Shown: positions 34,768 through 44,281 of the stretch, piece after piece
Layout of the letters: the number at the start of each line of letters is the position of its first letter
How positions within the stretch are numbered: the stretch's first letter is position 1
Assembly: GCA_034435375.1 (NCBI GenBank)
Contig: DAOTXR010000086.1
Coordinates: 185,647-249,646 of the forward strand
DNA length: 64,000 bases
Source of the DNA: DAOTXR01 sp034435375
GTDB taxonomy: Bacteria; Chloroflexota; Anaerolineae; Aggregatilineales; UBA3940
Direction: 5' to 3'
Program-made: the position numbers and the translations under genes
Notes under the pieces: generated by a model
What the model saw: the letters and a program-made list of their open reading frames with translations, nothing else
Databases searched by the model: none
Told to the model about the DNA's origin: nothing

Positions 34768-36795
34768 ATGGAGACAGCCTACAACCCAACCCTCTCGACA
34801 CACGACGGACGCGCCAGCCCCGCGCAGGACCCCCGCATCGGCGTGTATGTATGTCACTGCGGCACCAACATCGCCGGGATGGTGGATGTGGCAGCCGTGG
34901 CCGACTATGCTGCGCAGCTCGACGACGTCGTTGTGGCCCGCCACTACACCTACATGTGCTCAGACCCCGGTCAGGCGTTGATCAAGGAGGACATCCAGAA
35001 ACTGGGCCTGAATCGAGTGGTGGTTGCCTCGTGCTCGCCGCTGATGCACGAAGTCACCTTCCGGGCGGCGTGCGCTGAGGCTGGCCTCAATCCCTTCCTG
35101 TTCCAGATGACCAATATCCGCGAGCACGTCTCATGGGTTTCGGATGATCCGCTGACGGCCACTGAGAAAGCCAGCGACTTGGTGGCGGCCGCCGTCCGGC
35201 GTGTGCGCCTGCACGACCCGCTCGAGACGCGCCGCGCCTCAGTGAAGCAATCGGCATTGGTGGTGGGAGGGGGCATTGCCGGGATCGAGGCGGCTCTGCG
35301 GCTGGCTGATGCCGGCAAGCACGTCATCCTGGTCGAGCGGGAGCCGGGGATCGGTGGGCATATGGCCCAGCTTTACAAAACCTTCCCCACCCTCGACTGT
35401 GCAGCCTGAATTCTCACCCCTAAGATGGTGTCCGTGGGACGCCACGAAAACATCACCCTCCTGACCTACAGTGAGGTCGAAGCAGTTTCAGGATTTGTGG
35501 GCAGCTTCCATGTCCGGGTCCGCAAGCGGGCGCGCTACATCAACGAGGAGTTGTGCACCGGATGCGGCACCTGCGTCGAAAAGTGCCCGTGGAAAAAGAT
35601 TCCCTCTAAGTTTGACCTGGGGCTGGGTCAGCGGCCAGCGATCTACTTCCACTTTGCTCAGACCGTGCCGCGCATCCCAGTCATCGACGCCGAGAACTGC
35701 GCCTATTTCCAGCGCGGCAAGTGCCGGGCCTGTGAGAAGTTCTGCCCCCGTGGCGCAGTGGACTTTGAGCAACAGGACGAGCTGATCGACTTGGAGGTAG
35801 GCGCCATCATCCTGGCCACCGGCTTCCGCGACTTTGACCCAGCGCAGTCGCCGCAGTATGGCTACGGCCAACTCGATGACGTGCTGACCGGGATGGAGTT
35901 CGAGCGGTTGATCAACTCCGGAGGCCCCACCAGTGGTCAGGTGCGCTGTAAGGATGGCCGCCAGCCGGAGCGCATTGCCATCATCCACTGCGTGGGCAGC
36001 CGTGGCGATCACAACGAGCACTGCTCGCGGGTGTGCTGCATGTACTCGCTCAAGCTAGCCCACCTGGCGCACGACCTGGTGGGAGCCGAGGTGATCGAGT
36101 TCTATCGCGACATGCGCACCTTCGGCAAAGGCTACGAGGCTTTCTACGAACGGGTGCGGCGCGAAGGAGCGCACTTCATCCGTTACGACCACTCCATCGA
36201 AGTCACCCGCCACAATGGACGTCTCAAGGTCAGCACACCGGATGTGTACACTGGCCAGGCGGTCGAAGCGCTGGTCGACATGGTGGTGCTCAGCACCGGC
36301 CTGGAACCCCAGGCCGATCAGAGGCAGGTGTCGAAGGTGTTCGGCGTCAGCCTCAGCCCAGACGGCTTCTTTCTGGAGCGGCACCCCAAACTTGCTCCAG
36401 TCGAGACGGCCAGCGACGGCATCTTTCTGGCCGGGGCCTGTCAAGGCCCCAAGGACATCCCAGACAGTGTGGCCCAGGGGGCAGCAGCAGCCGCCGCCGC
36501 GCTGGCGCTGATGGACGCTGGATCGGTGACGCTTGAGCCATTCACCGCTTACATCGATCCGGCCCGCTGCTGCGGGTGCCGTGTGTGCGTCAGTTTGTGC
36601 CCCTACAGCGCCATCGAAGTCGTGGAGCAGGCTGATGGCCGGGTGGTATCCCAGGTCAACGAGGTGATCTGTAAGGGCTGTGGCACCTGTGTGGGGGCCT
36701 GCCCCTCAGGAGTGGCCACTCAGCGCGGTTTCACCGCCGAGCAGCTGATGGCTGAGATTGAAGGCGCGTTACTGTCCCGCCTCATCGAGACCTAA
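34768..36795 (+). CDS. hdrA: HdrA-like heterodisulfide reductase subunit A, selenoprotein (Sec214)
   Basis: One 675-residue protein if the in-frame TGA at 35407-35409 is read as selenocysteine. The upstream part ends TFPTLDCAA, and the same frame continues ILTPKMVSVGRH. The window paralogue at 47900-52450 has TNDCAMCTISPRLV with Cys at this position. Domains: N-terminal HdrA domain (VYVCHCGTNIAG, about 26-140), FAD/thioredoxin-reductase-like fold (VVGGGIAGIEAA, about 165-450), an inserted 4Fe-4S site CTGCGTCVEKCP (263-274), a second Cys pair region at about 310, and two C-terminal ferredoxin clusters (CCGCRVCVSLCP, CKGCGTCVGACP). HdrA carries the bifurcating flavin that splits electrons between ferredoxin and a disulfide-type acceptor. 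Start ATG at 34768 with AAAGGAG nine bases before. A SECIS-like hairpin lies at 35426-35444. It heads the Flx operon. Confidence 0.9.
35426..35444 (+). promoter_or_regulatory. Bacterial SECIS-like hairpin of hdrA Sec214
   Basis: GGUGUCC (35427-35433) pairs with GGACGCC (35437-35443) through seven pairs including one G-U, extended by U35426-A35444, with a GUG loop. The loop begins with G and starts 25 bases after the UGA, inside the 16-37 base window known for bacterial SECIS elements. Selenoprotein translation factor SelB would bind it. Confidence 0.8.
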
Positions 36796-36810
36796 GCAGG
36801 AGGCGCTTCC

Positions 36811-39800
36811 ATGAATCGAACCAAAGTACGAACCGGAGTATACGTCTGCCACTGCGGCACCAACATCGCGGCGACGGTCGATGTGGCCTCTGTGGCAGAA
36901 TTTGCCAGAACCCTGGACAGCGTTGTGCTGGCCCGCGACTACAGCTACATGTGCTCCGATCCAGGCCAAGACCTGATCAAACAGGATATCCATGAGCACA
37001 AGCTGAACCGCGTTGTCGTCGCCTCGTGCTCACCGCTGATGCACGAGCCAACCTTCCGCCGGGCGTGCCAGGAGGCCGGCCTGAACCCGTTCTTCTTCCA
37101 GATGGCCAACATCCGCGAGCAATGCTCGTGGGTAATCGACGACCGGGACCAGGCGACCAGCAAAGCCCGTTGCATGGTTGCGGCGGCAGTGCAGCGCGTC
37201 CGCTACCACGAGCCGCTGGAGATGCGCGCTGTCGAGATGGCGCCCTCGGCGCTGGTGGTAGGAGCGGGCATTGCCGGGATCGAGGCAGCCCTGCGGCTGG
37301 CCGATGCTGGCAAGCATGTCATCCTGGTCGAGCGGGAACCAAGCATCGGGGGCCACATGGCCCAGCTCTACAAGACGTTCCCCACGCTCGACTGCGCCGC
37401 TTGAATTCTCACCCCCAAGATGGTGTCCGTGGGACGCCATAAAAACATCACCCTCCTCGCCTACAGCGAGGTCGAGGCGGTGTCGGGGTATGTGGGTAAC
37501 TTCAAGGTGCGGGTGCGGCGCAAGGCCCGCTACATCGACGAGTCGAAGTGCACCGGCTGTGGCCTGTGCGCCGAAGCCTGCCCGATTGAACTGAGCAACC
37601 CGTTTGATCTGAACCTCAGCACGCGCAAGGCTGCCTATCGCTTCTCGCCCCAGTCGGTGCCCAACGCCTTCACTATCGCCAAGCGAGGCGTCGCTCCCTG
37701 CCGTGACGCCTGCCCCACCGATCAGCGGGCGATGGGCTACATCGCGCTGGTGCGCCAGGGTCGCTACGCCGACGCCTACTGGGCTATCCGGCGTGAGCAT
37801 CCCTTCCCCTCCGTGTGCGGACGGGTATGCAATCGTCGCTGCGAAGATGCCTGCTCGCGCGGGCAGATCGATCAGCCGGTGAACATCATGGGCCTCAAGC
37901 GCTTTGTGGCCGATTGGGCCTACGCCCATCGCGATGAACTGGCTGCCACGCGCGACAAATCGCTGGTCGGGACGCCTTTCAAGCACAATCCGTCCCCCAC
38001 CGGCCAGAAGGTCGCCATCATTGGCGCAGGCCCGGCAGGCTTGACGGCAGGTCTCGATCTGGTACGGCTGGGGCACGCCGTCACCGTCTTCGACAGCCTG
38101 CCCGTGGCGGGCGGCATGATGCGGGTAGGCATCCCGCCTCACCGTCTGCCGTGGGATCTGCTCGATTGGGAAATCCAGCAGATCGTCGAGGAGGGCGTCA
38201 AGCTGCGGCTGAACACCCGCGTGGATGATGTGCCCGCCCTGCTCGAACAGGGCTATGACGCCGTGATCATCGCCACGGGGGCGCATCAGGCCAAGAAGCT
38301 GCCCATCCGCAATTCAAACCACCGCGATAACTGGACGAGCCTGGACCTGCTGCGCCGCGTCGCGCTCGATGAGCGCATCGACCTGAGCGGTCGCAAGGTG
38401 GCCGTGCTGGGCGGCGGCAACGTCGCGCTCGACGTGGCGCGCACGGCGCTCCGCCTGGGCTGGCCCGAAGTGCGGATGATCTGCCTGGAGCCGCGCGGCG
38501 AGATGCCGGGCTTTCAGTGGGAGGTGCAGGTCGCCGAGGAGGAAGGCATCGAACTATACCCGGGCCGCACCTTCAAAGAGATTGTGGTGGCCGAGGATCG
38601 CATCGTCGGCGTGCGCTGCGCTGAGGTGATCTTCCGTGGCTTCAAGCATGGCAAGCCAGACATCGAGGAGATTGCGGGCACCGAGCACATCATCCCCGCC
38701 GACCTGGTGATCTGGGCCATCGGTCAGGGGCCGGATTTCTCTTTCCTGCCCTCCGATGGCAGCATCAACACCCGCTTCCCGGTGGGCATCCAGACTGACG
38801 ATGAGATGATGACCACCCAACCGGGCGTGTTCTGCGCCGGCGACGTGCGCCGGGGCGTGACCTTCTTCGTCGTGGATGCCATCGGCGAGGGTCACCACGT
38901 GGCCCGCTGCGTGGATCGCTACCTGCGCGGCGAGCAAGGCATCCCGGAGCCGGTCGAGTTGGGAACGGTGGCCCGGCTGGAGCGGGCTGAGATCGAGGAC
39001 AAGATCGCTCGCGGTGAGGCGGCAGGCTGGGATCGCACGCCCATCCGCTGCATCCCGCTCGAACAGCGCCGCAACAACTTCCGCGAGGTGGACCTGACCC
39101 TGACTGAAGAGGAGGCCCGCCGTGAGGCCGAACGCTGTCTGCGTTGCGGCATCTGCTCTGAGTGTCTGGAGTGCGTGGCGGCCTGCGAGCGCGGGGCTAT
39201 CGATCACACCATGCAAGATCAGACGGTTGATCTGACGGTGGGAACCATCATCCTGGCCACCGGTTTCAAGGACTTCGATCCCCGCCAGGCCCCAGAGTAC
39301 GGCTATGGCAAGCTCGACAACGTCATCACAGCCATGGAGTTCGAGCGGCTGATCAACTCCAGCGGCCCGACGGGCGGCAGGGTGCTGCTCAAAAATGGGC
39401 AGCCGCCCCAGCGGGTTGCCATCCTGCACTGCGTCGGCAGCCGCGACGAGCGTTATCACGAGTACTGCTCGCGGGCTTGTTGCATGTACTCGCTCAAGAT
39501 CGCCCAGCTTGTCCACGAATACGTCAACGCCGAGGTCGTCGAGGTCTACCGCGACATGCGAGCCTTCGGCAAAGACTACGAGGAGTTCTACAACCGCACT
39601 CGCTCCAAGGACGTGACCTTCTACCACGGCAGGGTGACGGGCATCGAGCCGCACCAGGGACGTCTGGTCGTGCGCTGGGACGAGCACTACTACGACCAGC
39701 CCGACCACGTTGAGGTAGACATGGTGATCCTGGCCACCGGCTTTGAGCCGCAAGTCGATGCGCCCCAGGTGGCCAGCCAGTTCGGCATCAGCCGGGGACC

Positions 39801-40215
39801 CGATGGCTTCTTTCTGGAGAAGCATCCCAAGCTAGGGCCAGTTGAGACGGCCACAGACGGCATCTTCCTGGCGGGGGCCTGCCAAAGCCCCAAGGACATC
39901 CCAGACAGCGTGATGCAGGCCGGAGGCGCAGCCGCCGCCGCCCTGTCGCTGATCGACCAGGGCACCGTCCTGCTCGATCCTTCGGTGGCGGTGGTGAACG
40001 CCGCACGCTGTGCAGGCTGTGGTCAATGCGCGGCTGCCTGTCCCTACGATGCAATTGCCCTGGACGGCGGCATCGCGGCCATCAACGCCTGGCAGTGCAA
40101 GGGCTGCGGCACCTGCGCGGCAGCCTGCCCCAACAAAGCCATCACCCTCATCCACTTCGACGACCGCCAGATCGTCGCCGAGATGATCGGCGCACTGCGC
40201 CAGGAGGTGCCGTGA
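36811..40215 (+). CDS. hdrA: HdrA with inserted GltD-like NAD(P)H module, selenoprotein (Sec198)
   Basis: 1134 residues when the in-frame TGA at 37402-37404 is read as selenocysteine; the frame reads TLDCAA-U-ILTPKMV, the same as in the preceding gene. After the HdrA N-terminal part (VYVCHCGTNIAA) and the 4Fe-4S motif CTGCGLCAEACP (about 248), a GltD/NfnB-like module is inserted: the Cys-rich linker APCRDACPTDQRAMGY (from 297), an FAD motif VAIIGAGPAGLTAG (about 401) and an NAD(P) motif VLGGGNVALDVAR (about 532). The HdrA frame then resumes, and two ferredoxin clusters close it (CAGCGQCAAACP near 1068, CKGCGTCAAACP). This could let HdrA exchange electrons with NAD(P)H directly. ATG with AGGAGG, 15 bases after the first hdrA. 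Its stop overlaps the flxD start (TGATG). Confidence 0.9.
37420..37440 (+). promoter_or_regulatory. Bacterial SECIS-like hairpin of hdrA Sec198
   Basis: The same element as at 35426, slightly longer: GGUGUCC (37422-37428) pairs with GGACGCC (37432-37438) around a GUG loop, extended by U37421-A37439 and A37420-U37440. The loop starts 25 bases after the UGA. Confidence 0.8.
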
Positions 40216-40685
40216 TGTACGAACCCAAGATCGTCGGATTTCTGTGCACATGGTGCAGCTACTCTGGCGCTGATCTGGCCGGAGTCTCGCGCCTGAAGTC
40301 GCCCTGGAACCTGCGTGCGGTGCGTGTGCCGTGCTCTGGCCGCGTTGCGCCGGAACTGATCCTGCGTGCCTTCGATGAAGGCGCTGACGGTGTGTTGGTG
40401 CTTGGCTGCCATATCGGCGAGTGCCACTACGACACTGGCAATCATCGCACGGCCAAGCGCTTGCCTGTGCTGCACAGCCTGATGGCCTTCGCCGGGCTGG
40501 AGCCGGAGCGCCTGCGCCTGGATTGGGTGTCGGCTTCTGAAGGCGAGCGCTTCGCGCGGATCGTCAATGAGTTCACCCAGACCGTGCGGGCGCTCGGTCC
40601 GTGCACCTGGCGGCAGCGTAACCCCATCCCGCTGATGGAGCCGCTGCCGGACACGCTTGAAGCCGAGGCAGGAGGTCAACCGTGA
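40215..40685 (+). CDS. flxD: FlxD/MvhD-family electron-transfer subunit (Cys form)
   Basis: 156 residues from the ATG at 40215, which shares a base with the preceding hdrA stop. It has FLCTWCSYSGADLAG at the N-terminus and the diagnostic GVLVLGCHIGECHYDTGN in the middle, with conserved Cys residues that hold a [2Fe-2S] cluster in MvhD. It connects the oxidoreductase part (Flx or hydrogenase) with HdrA. This Cys form shows which residue is Sec in the homologue at 47433-47900. It is coupled to flxC by GTGA overlap. Confidence 0.88.
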   Translation: MYEPKIVGFLCTWCSYSGADLAGVSRLKSPWNLRAVRVPCSGRVAPELILRAFDEGADGVLVLGCHIGECHYDTGNHRTAKRLPVLHSLMAFAGLEPERLRLDWVSASEGERFARIVNEFTQTVRALGPCTWRQRNPIPLMEPLPDTLEAEAGGQP

Positions 40686-41563
40686 ACACCACGACTGCCA
40701 TCCAGGACAAAGCCAGGGAGCTGCTCTCTGGCGGGCAGGTGACCTGTGTGATCGGGTACGAGGTGGGGCCGCGAGGCCGCACCCGCCCGGCGTTCGTCAC
40801 CCGCGCCGACGACGTGGCCCGCTTGGTCTGGAACCAGGAATGCACCCACAACCTGACCACCTACCTGCGCGACCGGCTGCGCCCGAAAGGGCACGGCCAG
40901 ACCGCCGAACCGCCAGGGCGTGTGGCGGTGGTCGTCAAGCCATGCGACAGCCGCGCCATCCATGTGCTGCTGGCCGAGAACCAGTTCCAACGCGACCAGG
41001 TCTACTTGATCGGCGTGGCCTGCGAGGGCATCCGCCAGGGAGCCGGGTCGGGCCAGGTGACGGATGCCTGGCAACGCCGCTGCCAGGCTTGCGCCGAACG
41101 CCTCCCTGTGGTCTACGACACGCTGATCGGCGAGCCGCCGGAAGTCGGACAGGTCAGCGATCCGTGGGGGGCCGATCTGGCCCGGCTGGAAGCCATGACG
41201 CCCGCCGAGCGGGCCAGCTTCTGGCTCAGCCAGTTCGACCGCTGCATCCGGTGCTATGCCTGTCGTCAGGCTTGCCCGATGTGCAATTGCCCCACCTGCC
41301 TGTACGAGCGCGACGACTCGCTGTGGGTCGCCATGCGCATTGCCCCTGACGAGAAGCGGGCATTCCACCTGGGGCGGGCGTACCACCTGGCCGGGCGCTG
41401 CATCGGCTGCGACGAGTGTGAGCGCGTCTGCCCGATGAACATCCCCATCAGCTTGCTCAATCGCAAGCTGGCCAGCGAGATGGAAGCTGCCTTCGGTTTC
41501 CGCGCCGGCCTTGCGCCTGTGCTCTCCCCCATCACCACCACTCTGGGCGGCGAGGAGGTGTGA
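40682..41563 (+). CDS. flxC: FlxC-like iron-sulfur subunit
   Basis: 293 residues from a GTG overlapping the flxD stop. The N-terminal half is of the F420 hydrogenase beta/FlxC type with VVVKPCDSRAIHVLLAENQF. The C-terminal half has two Cys-rich ferredoxin-like sites: CIRCYACRQACPMCNCPTC (about residue 189) and CIGCDECERVCPMNIP (about 240). Flx proteins couple NADH oxidation to HdrABC in a flavin-based bifurcation complex, as described in Desulfovibrio. The gene order flxD-C-B-A here is collinear and tightly spaced, so a complex is likely. Confidence 0.82.
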   Translation: MNTTTAIQDKARELLSGGQVTCVIGYEVGPRGRTRPAFVTRADDVARLVWNQECTHNLTTYLRDRLRPKGHGQTAEPPGRVAVVVKPCDSRAIHVLLAENQFQRDQVYLIGVACEGIRQGAGSGQVTDAWQRRCQACAERLPVVYDTLIGEPPEVGQVSDPWGADLARLEAMTPAERASFWLSQFDRCIRCYACRQACPMCNCPTCLYERDDSLWVAMRIAPDEKRAFHLGRAYHLAGRCIGCDECERVCPMNIPISLLNRKLASEMEAAFGFRAGLAPVLSPITTTLGGEEV

Positions 41564-41565
41564 CC

Positions 41566-42564
41566 ATGAACGTCATCAGCCGCGATAAGCTGGCCGCGTG
41601 GATCGATGACCTGGTCCAAGACCGAACCGTCATCGCGCCGCGCGATGTGGAAGGCGTGCTGCTCTATCGCCCCGTCCACAGCAGCGCCGAGGTCGTGTGG
41701 GACTACCTCCGCCCGGCCATGTCGGCCAAAGACGCTCTCTTCCCGCCGACCGAGCGCCTGATGTTGATCGATCAGGCCGGAGAGCACATCACGCTCCGCG
41801 AGTCGCTCCCGGAAGACGAGCAGGTGGTGTTCGGCGTGCGGCCCTGCGACGCCCGCGGACTCAAGGTGCTCGACGCGCTGCTCATCGAGGACGATCCGCC
41901 CGATAGCTGGTACACCCGCCGCCGCGAGCACACTACATTGGTCGGGCTGGCCTGCAACCAGATGGGCGACACCTGCTTTTGCACCAGCATGGGCGTCACG
42001 CCCGATGACCACCGCGACATGGACGTGATGCTCACCGAGGTGGAGGACGGCTACGCCGTACAGGCCGTCACGCCCAAGGGAGAGGCGCTGATCCAGGGGC
42101 TGGCGCTCCAGCATCGCCCTGGAGACCCTCCCCGGCAGGTGATCACCGCCCGGCTGCTTTTCCCGCAGGCTGAAGCCTGGCCGTCGCACTTCAACGACGA
42201 GTACTGGGAAGAAATGGCCGAGCGCTGCCTGAGCTGCCGCCTCTGCGCCTACGTGTGCCCCACCTGCCGCTGCTTCGACGTGCGCGATGAGACGCTCGCC
42301 GCAGGCAACGGCCATCGTCAGTACGAACGTATCCGCTGCTGGGATAGCTGCGCCGGCGAGGTCTATCGCAAGATCGCGGGCGGCCACAACCCGCGTGCAG
42401 CTAAAGGCCAGCGGTTGCGCAACCGCTTCTTCTGCAAGTTCTACTACTATCCCCAACAATATGGCCCCCTGGCCTGCACTGGCTGTGGGCGCTGCATCGA
42501 TGCCTGTCCGGTCAACATCGACATCACCGAGGTCATGCAGCACGTCTCGGAGGTGAACCCGTGA
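41566..42564 (+). CDS. flxB: FlxB-like (AsrA/sulfhydrogenase-beta-type) iron-sulfur subunit
   Basis: I take the ATG at 41566 (eight bases after GGAGG); an in-frame GTG at 41560 is too close to that site. 332 residues. The N-terminal domain contains VVFGVRPCDARGLKVLDALL, typical of the sulfhydrogenase beta/anaerobic sulfite reductase A group. The C-terminal part has CLSCRLCAYVCPTCRC and CTGCGRCIDACPVNID for two [4Fe-4S] clusters. It should relay electrons between the flavin subunit FlxA and the HdrA side. The stop overlaps the flxA start. Confidence 0.82.
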   Translation: MNVISRDKLAAWIDDLVQDRTVIAPRDVEGVLLYRPVHSSAEVVWDYLRPAMSAKDALFPPTERLMLIDQAGEHITLRESLPEDEQVVFGVRPCDARGLKVLDALLIEDDPPDSWYTRRREHTTLVGLACNQMGDTCFCTSMGVTPDDHRDMDVMLTEVEDGYAVQAVTPKGEALIQGLALQHRPGDPPRQVITARLLFPQAEAWPSHFNDEYWEEMAERCLSCRLCAYVCPTCRCFDVRDETLAAGNGHRQYERIRCWDSCAGEVYRKIAGGHNPRAAKGQRLRNRFFCKFYYYPQQYGPLACTGCGRCIDACPVNIDITEVMQHVSEVNP

Positions 42565-43427
42565 CTACCATGCCTGTCACCCACACGACCAATGGCCACG
42601 TCAATGCCATGCTGCCCAGCCTGGGGCGGCTCGTTGAGGTCCGCGATCTGGCCCCGGAGATCAAGTTGTTCGGCGTCGAACTTCTCGACGGCGGCAGCCG
42701 GCAGTTCAGCGACTATCGGCCTGGGCAGTTCGCCTTCGTCTCGGCCTTCGGCATTGGCGAGGCCCCTTTCGGCCTCGCCTCCACCCCCAGCCGAGGCCCC
42801 GTGCTTGAGTTCGCCGTGCAACGGCTGGGCAGTGTGACTACCGGTCTGCACGAGCTAGGTGTTGGCGACCTGGTGGGCGTGCGCGGGCCGCTGGGCAACT
42901 CCTTCCCGATGGAGGAGTTTCGCGGTAAGGACCTGGTGGTGCTGGGCGGCGGAATCGGCGGCGCGCCGCTGCGCCCGGTGCTTCAGACGGTGCTCGACCA
43001 CCGCGCCGAGTACGGCCATCTGGCCATCCTGTGGGCCGCCCGGCGCCCCTCACTGCTGATCTTCCGCGACGAGTACGAGGAGTGGCGCTCCTCGCCTGAC
43101 ACCGACCTGTACTTAACCGTCGACGAACCGGACCCGGAGTGGAGACACGACGTAGGGCTGATCACCCGGCTTCTGGAGAAAGTAGCTCCAGCGCCCCGCA
43201 ATACGATTGCCATTACCTGCGGCCCGCCGATCATGATCTATTACGTCGATCAGGTGTTGCAGAGGCTCGGCTTTGCGCCGGAGCAGAGCTATGTGACGCT
43301 GGAGGCCCGTATGCACTGTGGAATCGGCAAGTGTGGGCGCTGCAACTTGGGCGAGAAGTTGATCTGCGTGGATGGCCCCGTCTTTTCGATGGCCGAGGTC
43401 GGCACGTTGCTGGAGAGCTTCCTGTAG
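42561..43427 (+). CDS. flxA: FlxA-like FAD/NAD(P)H-binding oxidoreductase subunit
   Basis: 288 residues from the GTG at 42561 (GGAGG seven bases before). It is of the ferredoxin-NADP reductase/DHOD electron-transfer (PyrK/AsrB) family: YRPGQFAFVSAFG and FGLAST bind flavin, GGGIGGAPLRPVLQTVL binds NAD(P), and the C-terminal MHCGIGKCGRCNLGEKLIC binds a [2Fe-2S] cluster. It is the entry or exit point for NADH in Flx complexes and the last gene of the operon. A strong hairpin follows at 43491. Confidence 0.87.
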   Translation: MTTMPVTHTTNGHVNAMLPSLGRLVEVRDLAPEIKLFGVELLDGGSRQFSDYRPGQFAFVSAFGIGEAPFGLASTPSRGPVLEFAVQRLGSVTTGLHELGVGDLVGVRGPLGNSFPMEEFRGKDLVVLGGGIGGAPLRPVLQTVLDHRAEYGHLAILWAARRPSLLIFRDEYEEWRSSPDTDLYLTVDEPDPEWRHDVGLITRLLEKVAPAPRNTIAITCGPPIMIYYVDQVLQRLGFAPEQSYVTLEARMHCGIGKCGRCNLGEKLICVDGPVFSMAEVGTLLESFL

Positions 43428-43449
43428 CGCAACGACTAGCGCAACGACT
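43426..43449 (+). repeat. Tandem 12-base repeat at the flxA stop
   Basis: AGCGCAACGACT occurs twice without a gap, the first copy starting inside the flxA stop codon. A recent slippage duplication is the simplest reading; no function is evident. Confidence 0.6.
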
Positions 43450-43490
43450 CATCCTGAGCAGCTCGCAGGCCGGCCATAGGGGCCGTGTAA

Positions 43491-43524
43491 AGGGGCGGCG
43501 CCCACCACTGGTGGGGCCGCCCCT
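43491..43524. terminator. Bidirectional terminator between the convergent operons
   Basis: AGGGGCGGC pairs with GCCGCCCCT (9 bp) around a nested CCCACCA/TGGTGGG hairpin. It lies between the Flx-Hdr operon and the convergent Hdr-Met operon. A U-run is weak. Confidence 0.75.
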
Positions 43525-43613
43525 GGGTCTATCAAAATCGGTCTCGTCGCGCCAGCCAGGTCTGACCTGAGTCCGGCGCACTTGTCACCGACCGCCGCGT
43601 GCGCCGGACTCGT

Positions 43614-44168
43614 TCAATAGTCGGGTGGTTCTTCTGCAACGGGCCGGTACGGCTGGTGACAGTCGCCACACAACACCTCCGACTGGTCCAGGATCGACCA
43701 GCTGACCAGGATGGTGCGGCGCGGCACACAGTCACAGCGGGCCACCACGCAGCCTGTCGCTTCGCCAGGCAGACGCCGCCTGATCGCATCCTCAACCACC
43801 TGAGTGGCCTGGATCAGGGCCGTGTTCATGCGGATGGCCGTCGCCATAGGCTCGATCAGGTGTTGCCAGCGCTGAACGGCCTCCGGGGCGAGCATCCAGC
43901 GAGTCCGTTCGGTGGTGGCCTCCCGCACCCGGATCAGCCCGAAGGCTCTGGCAGGCATCCGGTACCAGGGCGAAAAGCGGTGGGTGCTGTCCACGACCTC
44001 CACCAGCATGTTGGCCAGCACCACTTCCGCCGCCCGCCACGGATCGGCCAGATTGACGCCCGCAAACAGAGTTTGGAGGTCTGGCAGGTCTTCGGTCACG
44101 TCGTAACAGTCACACACCGACCCCCAGGCCCGCTCCAACAGGTCATCGAGCACTTCCACCGGGACCAT
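43614..44168 (-). CDS. Conserved-looking hypothetical protein with C-terminal Cys cluster
   Basis: 184 residues from an ATG at 44168, preceded by a strong GGAGAGGAGGG; a GTG at 44279 would lengthen it but has no such site. I recognise no domain. The middle is helical and has many Trp/Arg residues. The C-terminus holds CVVARCDCVPRR and then LCGDCHQPYRP, five Cys and one His that could bind zinc or an iron-sulfur cluster. It is the last gene of the Hdr-MetFV operon, about 110 bases after hdrCB. A link to that complex is suggested by position only. Confidence 0.6.
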   Translation of the reverse strand: MVPVEVLDDLLERAWGSVCDCYDVTEDLPDLQTLFAGVNLADPWRAAEVVLANMLVEVVDSTHRFSPWYRMPARAFGLIRVREATTERTRWMLAPEAVQRWQHLIEPMATAIRMNTALIQATQVVEDAIRRRLPGEATGCVVARCDCVPRRTILVSWSILDQSEVLCGDCHQPYRPVAEEPPDY

Positions 44169-44281
44169 CTCAAAGCCCTCCTCTCCTCTGGCGAGCAGAT
44201 GATTCATCTCATCCGGCTCTGCACAAGACGGCTGCGCTCCCCCGCGCCCGCCAATCCTGTGCAGCGATGGCCCGTCCACTC

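Noticed and set aside
35407..35409. Reading the hdrA TGA as a stop and the gene as broken or two genes
   Set aside because: The two parts are in the same frame without indel, the second hdrA and mvhD show the same replacement of a conserved Cys, and a SECIS-like hairpin follows. Three independent pseudogenes with this pattern are implausible.
37030..39825. Long minus-strand open frames opposite the second hdrA
   Set aside because: They have no recognisable domain, while the plus strand codes for a well-conserved HdrA-GltD protein.
34768..43427. A genetic code in which TGA means Trp or Gly
   Set aside because: TGA is used as the ordinary stop of neighbouring genes such as flxD and flxC, and each selenoprotein candidate has only one internal TGA.
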